DNA of 64,000 nucleotides from contig CAZFVA010000004.1 in assembly GCA_964522105.1 (NCBI GenBank), forward strand, positions 62,001-126,000. The letters run 5' to 3'. The notes under the pieces are model-generated. The model was not told where the DNA came from. It ran no database searches and saw only the letters and a program-made list of their open reading frames with translations. A program made the position numbers and the translations under genes. Every line of letters starts with the position of its first letter. The stretch's first letter is position 1. Source of the stretch: JAGOFO01 sp964522105. Lineage in GTDB: Bacteria > Myxococcota_A > UBA9042 > DTJE01. Below are positions 9,360 to 17,356 of this stretch, piece by piece.

Positions 9360-9943
9360 GCTGCTTCATAAAAATCTTTATGGTCGTTCTGGTCATATTC
9401 ACAACGGCCTGTGATTCCAGCCGTTTAATCAGCGGAGTATATAGATCTGAAGATAAGGTGATTATCGAGGGCGTGGAAGGATTTACTGAAGGTGTATGGG
9501 TCGAGCTTGTTCTGGGGCAGTTCGGGCCTGACTTGACCGGGCTGGTCAAGGTATATCCAAATGACCAGTTTCTTGGATCGTTGGAAGGTATGTGCGGGTG
9601 CAGGTTTATTGATGAAGGAACAGTCATCGGGTCTGATGTGAGCTTCATTTTCAGGTCAAATGGGAATTGTTCTGATTCAGAAAACGCACCCCTGCTGCTG
9701 GCCGCCATGACTTTTGATGATCCGGGGCCTGTCATTGATCAGACATCGGGACAATATCTTTCCGGAACTATTGTTCTGGAGGGCTCGGATGCAGGCAACG
9801 CGCCGACGTTGACGTTTCGGCGGGTACTCGGGATAAATGAACTTGGCGCCTCAGATCTTGTTTGTGATGATCCTCTTGTTCGCGGGATTCAGGCTGCGGC
9901 GGTCGTATCGGGGCTGACTATTGACGGGGGGCTGCCTGAATGA
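9356..9943 (+). CDS. Small lipoprotein of unknown function
   Basis: A 195-residue protein starting MSCFIKIFMVVLVIFTTAC, a short lipoprotein signal with Cys19 as the probable lipidation site (TTAC). The mature part has an alternating beta pattern (VIIEGVEGFTEGVWVELVLG) and two Cys in a CGCRF cluster, and ends without further membrane segments. I do not recognise the family. It overlaps the coiled-coil gene upstream and the barrel-like gene downstream, both by ATGA, which implies that the three products are made together and probably act together in the envelope. Confidence 0.68.
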   Translation: MSCFIKIFMVVLVIFTTACDSSRLISGVYRSEDKVIIEGVEGFTEGVWVELVLGQFGPDLTGLVKVYPNDQFLGSLEGMCGCRFIDEGTVIGSDVSFIFRSNGNCSDSENAPLLLAAMTFDDPGPVIDQTSGQYLSGTIVLEGSDAGNAPTLTFRRVLGINELGASDLVCDDPLVRGIQAAAVVSGLTIDGGLPE

Positions 9944-11400
9944 CGGCGGGCGAAAGACTTCTGTCGATGGCCTTTCTGGTCCTGGCTGTAGTCGCCCCTT
10001 CTGCGGTTTCTGCCGCCGATGCTGTTAAAACTGCGGAAGCCTCTTTCCCAAAAAAACGCGTCATCCTGATTCCCGGCAGGGATTTCAGAATAGATCCGGA
10101 AGCTTTGTTCTTTGAAGGGGACGTTGCCGGTCCTGCAGGTCAGGAGATTGGAAAGGCTTGTACGACTGCGGCCGAGTTTATTTCCGAGGAACCTGAAATC
10201 GAGCTTACCGATTTGACGGCCGGTCGCGGACAGCTTGAAGTTGAAGGTCTGCAGAATCAGGAACTTGTTGTCAGGGGCCTGCTGCACCTCGGGATTGAAC
10301 GGTACCGTGACATTAATCTGAAGGAAGCAATCAGTGTTCTGGAAGAAGGTATAAAGGTTTCGCTGCATGGATATGCTGACGTTCTGCATCCGACGCTTGT
10401 TTCAGACCTTTATCTATATCTTGGCTTGACGCGCCTGGAGACGGGCGAGCCGGAGCTTGCCCATATTGCTTTGAAAAACATGTTTCTTCTGACCCCGGAC
10501 AAGCGGTTTCGTTCGGGCTGGTTTCCGCAGAAAGTTGAAAAGGCACTGCGGGCGGCTGCCGTCGATTTTGTTCAGTCCCCCCCTCGGGAAAATCCCCTTG
10601 GTACAACGGAAAGGGTCGCCGGATTTTTGAAGGCAAACAGGGCAAACGCCTTGATGTACCTGTATCTGGAGTCGGGCAGTGATAAGACCGTGATGCTGGA
10701 AACCAGAGTTTTCGAGATGCCGCGCAAGGAGTCTGATTCAATGGGGATGACGAGGGACAGTCGCCGGTGGGACGGCGTGACCTCGGCTTCTTTAGCGGTT
10801 TCGGCATGGCTGGCGTGCGCGGACCTCCCTTCAAGAATTGATACCAGCCGCAGGTTGCCCAGAATATTCCTGGAGACAGGCGCGTCTTACAGCATGTTCC
10901 TGGCCGACAATACGACCAGAACAGGGTTTCATAATCTTGGTGGTGCAGTAAGCCTTGCCTATCAGATACAACCCGGCCTTGACACGTTTATCAAGTTCAA
11001 TTTCTACAGGTCGGTTGAAGATTCATACGGTGATTTGTTGGATGATTTCTGGAGTATCAGGACAGCAATCGGGGTCGGATATTCTGCAGTATTTTCGTGG
11101 GGTCGCGTGTTTACTCACTTCGGTTTCGAGATGAATTATCTGAGCGGTTTTCGTTCCAGCACGGATCCGCGCTGCAAGCTGTGGCCGGATGATCCTGAAC
11201 TGTGTGAATCGTCAACTGTCAGCAAGCCGTCTTTTCTGTTCGGGGCCATGGGACTGGTCGGCGTGAATGTGTTCCTGTCGCGCCAGGTCTTCATGACGAT
11301 GCAGGTCGGAGTGTCAGGATATTTTGTGGCCAATGAAAACCTGAGCGACCTGAATTCGCCTTTCGTCACTGAAATTGGTTTTGGATACGCCTTCTTTTGA
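9940..11400 (+). CDS. Probable outer-membrane protein with tetratricopeptide-like N-terminal part
   Basis: A 486-residue secreted protein. Residues 1-26 form a signal peptide ending in SAVSAADA. The region around 100-200 looks helical and repeat-like (LLHLGIERYRDINLKEAISVLEEG, then LYLYLGLTRLETGEPELAHIALKNM), resembling tetratricopeptide units. From about residue 300 the sequence alternates aromatic and polar residues (FLETGASYSMFLAD, YQIQPGLDTFIKFNFYRS, AVFSWGRVFTHFGFEM) and the chain ends in FGYAFF. A terminal Phe is the signal the BAM complex uses for outer-membrane barrels. I infer a periplasmic helical domain fused to a small barrel. It is translationally coupled to the two upstream genes. 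Confidence 0.65.
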   Translation: MTAGERLLSMAFLVLAVVAPSAVSAADAVKTAEASFPKKRVILIPGRDFRIDPEALFFEGDVAGPAGQEIGKACTTAAEFISEEPEIELTDLTAGRGQLEVEGLQNQELVVRGLLHLGIERYRDINLKEAISVLEEGIKVSLHGYADVLHPTLVSDLYLYLGLTRLETGEPELAHIALKNMFLLTPDKRFRSGWFPQKVEKALRAAAVDFVQSPPRENPLGTTERVAGFLKANRANALMYLYLESGSDKTVMLETRVFEMPRKESDSMGMTRDSRRWDGVTSASLAVSAWLACADLPSRIDTSRRLPRIFLETGASYSMFLADNTTRTGFHNLGGAVSLAYQIQPGLDTFIKFNFYRSVEDSYGDLLDDFWSIRTAIGVGYSAVFSWGRVFTHFGFEMNYLSGFRSSTDPRCKLWPDDPELCESSTVSKPSFLFGAMGLVGVNVFLSRQVFMTMQVGVSGYFVANENLSDLNSPFVTEIGFGYAFF

Positions 11401-11406
11401 AATGAA

Positions 11407-13680
11407 TCAGCGTGATGTCAATTTGATAAGAAATTCGCGAGTCTGCGGGTCGCGTTCATCTGCCAGCATCTGTTTCAGAAGCGGCTCAGCCGTCCGTGTA
11501 TCGAATCTGAAAATTGCCTCTGCGACCGCTTGACGGACGCCCGTGTCCGAGTCTTTAATGACCTTGGTGATGTATGTCAAAGCGGTTTGATTCCGGGTTT
11601 TCCCCAGTGATTTTACAGTTGCGGCCCTGACGATCGGGGATACATCAATGACAAGTGCCCCGACGGCATTAATTGACTGACTGTCGGTCAGTTCGTCCAT
11701 TGAGGTAACTGCCGTCACGCGAATTTGTTCATCAGGATCGAAAAGCAGGCCGGCAAGGAAAGTAGATCGAATGGCGTCATCGCCAGGTTCAAGGGAAGCC
11801 AGATAAGCCGAAACCGCAGGCCTTCTGATTTCGGGCCGTGCGTTGCCGGCCAGCATCTTCAGACGTGGCTTTGTACCTGGAACCGGCTTTTGTATAAGTG
11901 CTTCGATCGCGGTGATTCTGACCGGGGTTGAAAGATCTTCCAGTCCTTTTTTCAGGACCGTAAATGACTTTTCGTCGCTGTTCTTTGAAGCGGCGGTTAC
12001 TGCGGCCTGACGGATACCTTCGTCGGCATCGTCGATGCCATCAATGACCAGGCTGGATACACGGGCATCGCGTGCATTGGCAAGGGCCTTGACGGCACCG
12101 CGCCTGATTTCAAGGTCATTGTTTTTCATCAGATTCTTCAGTGTCGCCACTGTAGCCGCTTCGAGATCTGATGCATTGGCCGCATTTGCCACGGCTTCAA
12201 GAGCAAGAAGGCTGCGCAGGCGGTCGCCTTCGGCTATCAGCCTGATCAGCGCCGGTTGCGGCAGTCTGGAAAGCACTTTAGTCGCCGCTGCTCTGGCCTC
12301 GGCGCCGTCTTTTTTGTCAGGGATCAGGGGTACAAGGATACTGAGGACGGCCGGGTCGGTCAGATTTCCGAGGCCTCTCATGGCATCGACTCTGGTTCCA
12401 GGCTTCTTCAAGGCTTCAGTCAGAATGGCCACTTTGTTTGCCGGGTTGCCGCACGCCTTGTCGGCGGGATGATTAGCAACGGCCATTCGAACGGCCAGGG
12501 CCGCCCCTTCCGGCGACCCTTCCGACACCAGGAAGGTCAGCGTGTCGCTGTTGTCGGGACACGACGACGTAATTTCGACGGCCAGTCGCTCGCGCTCTTT
12601 CACTGGAATTCTGGAGTTTTTCAGGGCCCTTATCATGACGTCGGTGGCTTTCATCCCTTTCAAGGCATTTACCGCGACTGACCTTACCTCGGCATTATCT
12701 GATTCAAGAGCCATGCCGACGGCTGGCGCGATGTCTGTCTTGCCGGAAGCTGTCAGTCTGCGCAGAGCGGCAATAACGACTGCAGGGTCGCGACTTTTCA
12801 GGTTCTCCATTTCAAGCAGGTGGTCGTAGTTGTGGACGCCCCTGGCCGAAAGAGTTCTTGCTGCCGAAAGCTTCAGTTCCGGGTCGCGGTCGTTTTCGGC
12901 AATTTGAATGATTTCATCGTTCTGGGCCTTGATCTTTCCAGACTCAATCAATTTCAGAACGGCCTTTCTTATTGCCGCAGAGGCATCCTTGAGCATGCCT
13001 GCAAGTTGAATATCGGCCGGTACTGTCTTGAACGTGGAAACTGCCGCAATCGACGCCAGCCTGATACTTTCATCTTCAGCGGCCAGGCCTTTCTGAACAA
13101 TGTTGATTAATGAAGAGTCCCCCGATTCAAGGCCTTTTCTGAATGCGGCCGACGAAGTCATCGAGTTCTGGTCAAGTGCCACAATCATTGTTTCAGGCGC
13201 ATCACTGCCGAACGCCCTGTACCACGGCTGAACTGTTACCAGAACCGGCGTCTTAATGAGCGTTGGATTGACAGGTCCTTTTGAAAATTTTGGTGCCGAT
13301 ATCTGGCCGAACCCTAATGATTTCAAGGTGTAATATGTTTCGGCAATTACAAGATCCCAACTTTCCGGTTTTGAAGCATCAAGGCTTATTATCGCCGTCG
13401 GTTCCGCACCTTCCGTTGCTGACAGGGTTGTTGACCCGTAGGCCGCCGGGAAACGGGCTTTCATGCTTTCAAAAAGGCGTATGGCGGTACCGCGGAGGTT
13501 GCCTTGTTGTCCGGCGAAAGCAGCCTTTGGAAGCGGCCTCGGCATCACTACAACCAACTGCGTTCCCGTGCTGTCAAAGGATGTTGCCTCGTAAATCATC
13601 GGGATCGGCTGCGCTGTGGCCGAAGCGGATTGCGCTGTACAAATCAGAACGGTCAGAATTGGTATAAGTATCAGCTTCAT
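11407..13680 (-). CDS. Secreted HEAT-repeat protein
   Basis: A 757-residue protein with a Sec signal peptide (MKLILIPILTVLICTAQSASA). Residues about 25-170 form a separate mixed domain without a recognised family. From about 190 to the end it consists of roughly 17-18 HEAT-like helical pairs of 30-40 residues, with recurring patterns such as ASIAAVS, AVRKAVLKLI, IRRGAVKALANARD, IRQAAVTAAS, VRAATVKSLGK and VRQAVAEAIF. Such solenoids bind other proteins. The product is probably periplasmic; no lipobox is seen. It is a single gene, convergent with the barrel-like gene 6 nt away and divergent from recD2. Confidence 0.8.
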   Translation of the reverse strand: MKLILIPILTVLICTAQSASATAQPIPMIYEATSFDSTGTQLVVVMPRPLPKAAFAGQQGNLRGTAIRLFESMKARFPAAYGSTTLSATEGAEPTAIISLDASKPESWDLVIAETYYTLKSLGFGQISAPKFSKGPVNPTLIKTPVLVTVQPWYRAFGSDAPETMIVALDQNSMTSSAAFRKGLESGDSSLINIVQKGLAAEDESIRLASIAAVSTFKTVPADIQLAGMLKDASAAIRKAVLKLIESGKIKAQNDEIIQIAENDRDPELKLSAARTLSARGVHNYDHLLEMENLKSRDPAVVIAALRRLTASGKTDIAPAVGMALESDNAEVRSVAVNALKGMKATDVMIRALKNSRIPVKERERLAVEITSSCPDNSDTLTFLVSEGSPEGAALAVRMAVANHPADKACGNPANKVAILTEALKKPGTRVDAMRGLGNLTDPAVLSILVPLIPDKKDGAEARAAATKVLSRLPQPALIRLIAEGDRLRSLLALEAVANAANASDLEAATVATLKNLMKNNDLEIRRGAVKALANARDARVSSLVIDGIDDADEGIRQAAVTAASKNSDEKSFTVLKKGLEDLSTPVRITAIEALIQKPVPGTKPRLKMLAGNARPEIRRPAVSAYLASLEPGDDAIRSTFLAGLLFDPDEQIRVTAVTSMDELTDSQSINAVGALVIDVSPIVRAATVKSLGKTRNQTALTYITKVIKDSDTGVRQAVAEAIFRFDTRTAEPLLKQMLADERDPQTREFLIKLTSR

Positions 13681-13796
13681 GATTCCTCCGGAAATTCCGG
13701 CTGTTGACAGAAGGATATGACTTAAATCAAACGAGGCCGCCTGTCTATTCCCATTTTGCAGATCAGGCGTGTTTTGTTTTGGCTATACTGCACAAC

Positions 13797-15956
13797 ATGA
13801 TGGATTTTTCACATGGCCGGTCTGCCCAGACAGCTTTGACCGGGGAACTTGTCAGGGTCAGGTACGAGGACGACCAGCAGGGTTTCTCGGTGTTCGACGT
13901 ACAGGTCGACGCGCCGCAATCGCTTGCCGGCACGACTGTTACGGCCGTTGGCAGTATACAGGAGCTTGCCGAGGGTCTTGAAGTTCGTCTTTCCGGTGAA
14001 TTCCGCACCCACCCGCGTTTCGGGCGGCAGTTCAAGTTTTCTTCAGGGATGGTTCTGCCACCGGGAACCGGACGGGGCATCAGAGCTTTTCTGGCGTCCG
14101 GTCGCGTTGAGGGTATAGGCAGAGTTCTGGCGGAAAGGCTGTCTTCACATTTTGGTGATGGGCTCAGGGAAGCGCTTGATGCCGGCGAGAAGCGTCTGGT
14201 TGAATGTCCGGGGATCGGGCCGGGTCGTGCCGGGACGATTGCGGCGGCGTGGCGGCGAAGTGCTTCTTTGCGCGAGGTCGTGATCCTGCTTTGTGATATG
14301 GGGCTGACTCCCGCTCAGGCGTCCAGGATTGCGGCCAGGTGGGGTGAAGCGGCCCCGACAAGGGTTGCGGCCGATCCGTATGAACTTCAAAGACAGTTAA
14401 GGGGTTTCGGGTTTCGTTCAGCCGATTTGATAGCTTCTGCCATCGGCATTGCCCCCGACTCCCCGCTGCGGTTGAAGGCGGCCGTCAGGTATATGCTTTC
14501 CAGCGCTGAAGATGCCGGGCACCTGTACATGAATTCTGACAGTCTTGTCGAGGAAGCTGCGGCAATAACCGGGACCGGTCCGGACGTTATAAGTTCTATC
14601 GTGTCCACGATGATCGAGCAGGGGGATTTATCCGCCGACCGCGATGATTCGGGTGATGTCGTATACCTTCCAGAAAATCTGAAAATGGAAGTTGCAGGTG
14701 CTGCTGCCGTTCATGTCCTTGTTTCTGCCGGTCCGGGGCGGGCTGTAAGCCTGGCTGGCTGTGCTGGCGGCTTTCTGGCCCCGTCACAGATAAAGGCATT
14801 GAATGTTTTGATTTCTTCGACGGTTTCCATCCTGACCGGCGGGCCTGGAACCGGCAAGACCACGGTTACCGCTGAATTGATAAGGCTTTGTGCCCTTTCC
14901 GGAATGTCTGTAGCCCTTGCCGCGCCGACCGGACGCGCCGCGATGAGGCTTCGCGAGACATCAGGCCATGAGGCCATGACGCTTCACAGGTTACTGGAGT
15001 TCAATCCGGCAGATGGCCGCTTCACAAGATGCAGGGCCAACCCGCTTGATGTTGACTGGGTCATTGTCGACGAGTCATCCATGATCGACATGTCCATGTT
15101 TTCTACTTTGCTTTCCGCTATCCGTCCGGGATGTCGCCTTACGCTGGTTGGCGATGCCGATCAGCTTCCGCCGGTCGGTCCCGGGGATCCTTTCAGGCAG
15201 TTGATTTCATCAGGCTGTGTTCCGGTTGCAAGGCTGTCCGAAGTTTTCCGTCAGGGGGAAGGAAGCTCAATAGTTTCGGCTGCCCACAGAATAATATCCG
15301 GGATGATGCCTGATTCCGATCGGTCCGGTCCTTTAGATCCCGGTGAATTTCATATCGTTATGAAAGAGAACCCGGAAGATGCGGCTGACATGGTTGTAAC
15401 CCTGGTTTGTGAAAGGATTCCGGCACGTTTCGGTCTGGATCCACTCAGGGATATTCAAGTTCTTGCCCCGATGAAGAAGGGTTCCTGTGGTACCGATGCC
15501 TTGAACTACGCCATCCGACAGCGGTTGAGGCCTGATGCGGCACCTGTTTTGTCGCCCGGCGACAGGGTTATTCAGACAAGAAACAACTATCAGCTTGATG
15601 TTTTTAACGGTGACATCGGTTTGATCGTGTCGCGTCAAGCCGACGGCGGTCTGATTGTTCGGTTTGATCAGCGCGAGGTGTCCTTTTCCAGCTCGGACGC
15701 TGACGATCTTGCCCCGGCGTCGGCGGTTACCGTCCATAAGTCGCAGGGCAGCGAATTTCCCGCTGTTGTGGTCTGTATGCATAACCAGCATTTCGTCATG
15801 CTTCGGCGCAATCTGCTTTATACGGCCGTGACCCGTGGCCGGAGGCTTGTGGTTGTCGTCTGCAGTGATAAAGCACTCGGCATGGCGGTCCGGAATTTCC
15901 GGGAAGAGCCCAGAAATACAATGTTTTCAAGGCGTCTGGTCAGTCTGACAGGATGA
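13797..15956 (+). CDS. recD2: RecD2-type 5'-3' DNA helicase
   Basis: Superfamily 1B helicase of the RecD/TraA group that works without RecBC. The 719 residues match RecD2 length. The N-terminus is a beta-rich OB-like domain (LTGELVRVRYEDDQQGFSVFDV), followed by helix-hairpin-helix repeats near 95-200 (IEGIGRVLAERL, VECPGIGPGRAGTI). Walker A GGPGTGKTT lies near 347-355, Walker B WVIVDESSMID near 420-430, and the C-terminal TVHKSQGSEFPAVVV near 644-658 closes the motor. The frame is open from 13704, but the homologous region begins at the tandem ATGs 13797/13800. There is no clear ribosome-binding site, and TATACT at 13784-13789 lies only 7 nt before the ATG, so a leaderless transcript is possible. 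Confidence 0.9.
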   Translation: MMDFSHGRSAQTALTGELVRVRYEDDQQGFSVFDVQVDAPQSLAGTTVTAVGSIQELAEGLEVRLSGEFRTHPRFGRQFKFSSGMVLPPGTGRGIRAFLASGRVEGIGRVLAERLSSHFGDGLREALDAGEKRLVECPGIGPGRAGTIAAAWRRSASLREVVILLCDMGLTPAQASRIAARWGEAAPTRVAADPYELQRQLRGFGFRSADLIASAIGIAPDSPLRLKAAVRYMLSSAEDAGHLYMNSDSLVEEAAAITGTGPDVISSIVSTMIEQGDLSADRDDSGDVVYLPENLKMEVAGAAAVHVLVSAGPGRAVSLAGCAGGFLAPSQIKALNVLISSTVSILTGGPGTGKTTVTAELIRLCALSGMSVALAAPTGRAAMRLRETSGHEAMTLHRLLEFNPADGRFTRCRANPLDVDWVIVDESSMIDMSMFSTLLSAIRPGCRLTLVGDADQLPPVGPGDPFRQLISSGCVPVARLSEVFRQGEGSSIVSAAHRIISGMMPDSDRSGPLDPGEFHIVMKENPEDAADMVVTLVCERIPARFGLDPLRDIQVLAPMKKGSCGTDALNYAIRQRLRPDAAPVLSPGDRVIQTRNNYQLDVFNGDIGLIVSRQADGGLIVRFDQREVSFSSSDADDLAPASAVTVHKSQGSEFPAVVVCMHNQHFVMLRRNLLYTAVTRGRRLVVVVCSDKALGMAVRNFREEPRNTMFSRRLVSLTG

Positions 15957-15969
15957 TTGGGCAGATATT

Positions 15970-16917
15970 CTATTTAAGACGTTCGGAAACCTTTGTCGCA
16001 AGTTCCATCAGCTTTTCGCCATCGCAGAACGACCTTCCACAGGACATAATGACCACAAGATTTTTGGCCGGGTGAACAAATCCGATGTGAAGGACTTCGT
16101 CCCAGTAGGAAAAGAAAGTCTTGCCGGAAACCGATGCGATTTCCTGTGCTGACGGGTAGGAAGCCTGGAAAGTTTCGAATCTTTTCTTTGTGTCCTGAGC
16201 GTTTTTGCTTCTGAAAAGCTGCAAGGCAAATCCGAACGTATTCCCTTTTTCCGGTGTGTAGAAGATTGAATCGGTGTCTTCGGTTCTTGGAACACCCGGA
16301 AGTGGCGATCTGCGAAATTTTGCTTTTGCCGGTGCGACCTTTTCGATGTCGGCAAGCGTAAGCAGAAGTCGTGGATCTGAAAGAACAGGTCTTGATGGAT
16401 CCGGTGCAGGTGCCGCAGCCGCTTTCTGAGTTGCGGGGCCTGCTGTTTTTGCGGTTTCTGCCGGTCTGGCAGCTTCCACCGTTTTGCCAGCTTCAGTCGG
16501 TTTGCCCGCTTCAGCCGGTTTGCCAGTTTCCCCCGTTTTGCCCGCTTCCGCCGGCTGTCCGCCCTTGACGTCGCCAACTACCTTTCCAGCCGGTTCCGTA
16601 CCCTTGTCACCTGACTTATCTACTGACTTGTCACTGTCCGCCGAGCTCCCGGCTGCAGCAGCAGCAACCTGGTCTGCCTTTCTGGTGTGAGTTGTTATCC
16701 CGGCTGAATCGGGTCTAGGTGCCGCTGAATCCCTGCCCTGTTCTTTCGAATCGGTCTTGGCGGCAGCTTTCTTAGTTTTCTTGATTGTTTCCGAAACGGC
16801 CTTGTCCGCAGGTTTCGGATCCTTTGAACAACCAATCCAGCAGACAGAAATTCCCACGAATAGACAAAATACGGCAGCATGTGCCAATAAAGGCCACTTT
16901 TCGCGCTTGAAATGCAT
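15970..16917 (-). CDS. Low-complexity lipoprotein of unknown function
   Basis: A 315-residue protein. The ATG at 16917 has GGAGGA upstream and opens a signal peptide ending in CWIG|C, with Cys30 as the lipidation site; an earlier in-frame start at 16947 is less likely. Residues about 30-180 are Lys/Ala/Pro/Glu/Thr-rich with an imperfect EAGKP/EAGKT repeat at roughly 115-150, probably an unfolded wall-spanning linker. The C-terminal 130 residues look globular (LTLADIEKVAP, DSIFYTPEKGNTFGFALQLF, FFSYWDEVLHIGFVHPAKNLVVIMSC) and I do not recognise the fold. The gene is convergent with recD2. Confidence 0.72.
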   Translation of the reverse strand: MHFKREKWPLLAHAAVFCLFVGISVCWIGCSKDPKPADKAVSETIKKTKKAAAKTDSKEQGRDSAAPRPDSAGITTHTRKADQVAAAAAGSSADSDKSVDKSGDKGTEPAGKVVGDVKGGQPAEAGKTGETGKPAEAGKPTEAGKTVEAARPAETAKTAGPATQKAAAAPAPDPSRPVLSDPRLLLTLADIEKVAPAKAKFRRSPLPGVPRTEDTDSIFYTPEKGNTFGFALQLFRSKNAQDTKKRFETFQASYPSAQEIASVSGKTFFSYWDEVLHIGFVHPAKNLVVIMSCGRSFCDGEKLMELATKVSERLK

Positions 16918-17117
16918 CGAATCCTCCATCAGTTCCGCGTTGAGCATAGATTCTTGTTCCCGTCTCTGTCAACGAAGGCTCGCGCTGCCATATGACAAAG
17001 ATATTTGCAGCGCGACAAAATCCGCGTCTTTGCTGGGTGATCCCAATATTGTTCAAGGCCTTCACTACCATGATCAGCACGAAATAATACGAACTGGTGG
17101 CGAAGTGGCACGAAGGA

Positions 17118-17126
17118 TGCTAAAAT
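17118..17126 (+). promoter_or_regulatory. Extended -10 promoter candidate for the fibre-like gene
   Basis: TGC followed by TAAAAT at 17121-17126 forms a TGn-extended -10 element. No good -35 is present, which is usual for extended -10 promoters. Transcription would begin near 17133 and give a leader of about 220 nt. Confidence 0.35.
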
Positions 17127-17220
17127 TAATTCATGGTGTGGGGTCGGCTTTCGTTAAGGCCGTCCGGAATGACGTAACTCTGTGAAATAGTAATTTTTTA
17201 GAGCTAACGGTTCCGGAGGG

Positions 17221-17314
17221 GGGACGCGTCGCTACGAAAATGATGCGTACCCAGTGGCAAGAAACGGCGGAAGTTCGTCTCCTGGTAGATGCTGTCGACC
17301 GACCGGCGGTTGGT
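17221..17314 (+). promoter_or_regulatory. Two leader hairpins upstream of the fibre-like gene
   Basis: GGGACGC (17221-17227) pairs with GCGT-A-CCC (17245-17252) with one bulged A. ACCGACC (17298-17304) pairs with GGTTGGT (17308-17314) around a 3-nt loop, including one G-U pair. They lie between the candidate promoter and the ribosome-binding site, so they could act in translational control or RNA stability. No match to c-di-GMP-I or other known riboswitch consensus was evident by eye. Confidence 0.35.
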
Positions 17315-17356
17315 GGTACGTTGATGAACTGATGGTTTTGGACTGGAGGTGACACT

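Larger units (their letters stand above)
16918..17356 (+). other. Intergenic region with long structured leader upstream of the fibre-like gene
   Basis: About 440 nt without a supported gene, between the divergent low-complexity lipoprotein gene and the 1131-aa secreted protein gene. The left third presumably holds the promoter of the minus-strand gene. The right part contains an extended -10 candidate at 17118-17126, about 220 nt of probable leader with two hairpins (17221-17252 and 17298-17314), and the strong ribosome-binding site GGAGGTGA at 17345-17352. Short ORFs here lack ribosome-binding sites. No known riboswitch was recognised. Confidence 0.5.

Noticed and set aside
17200..17330. 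Possible cyclic-di-GMP riboswitch, because of the GGGACGC segment
   Set aside because: The GCAAACC, GAAA-tetraloop and receptor segments of that class are absent at the needed spacing.
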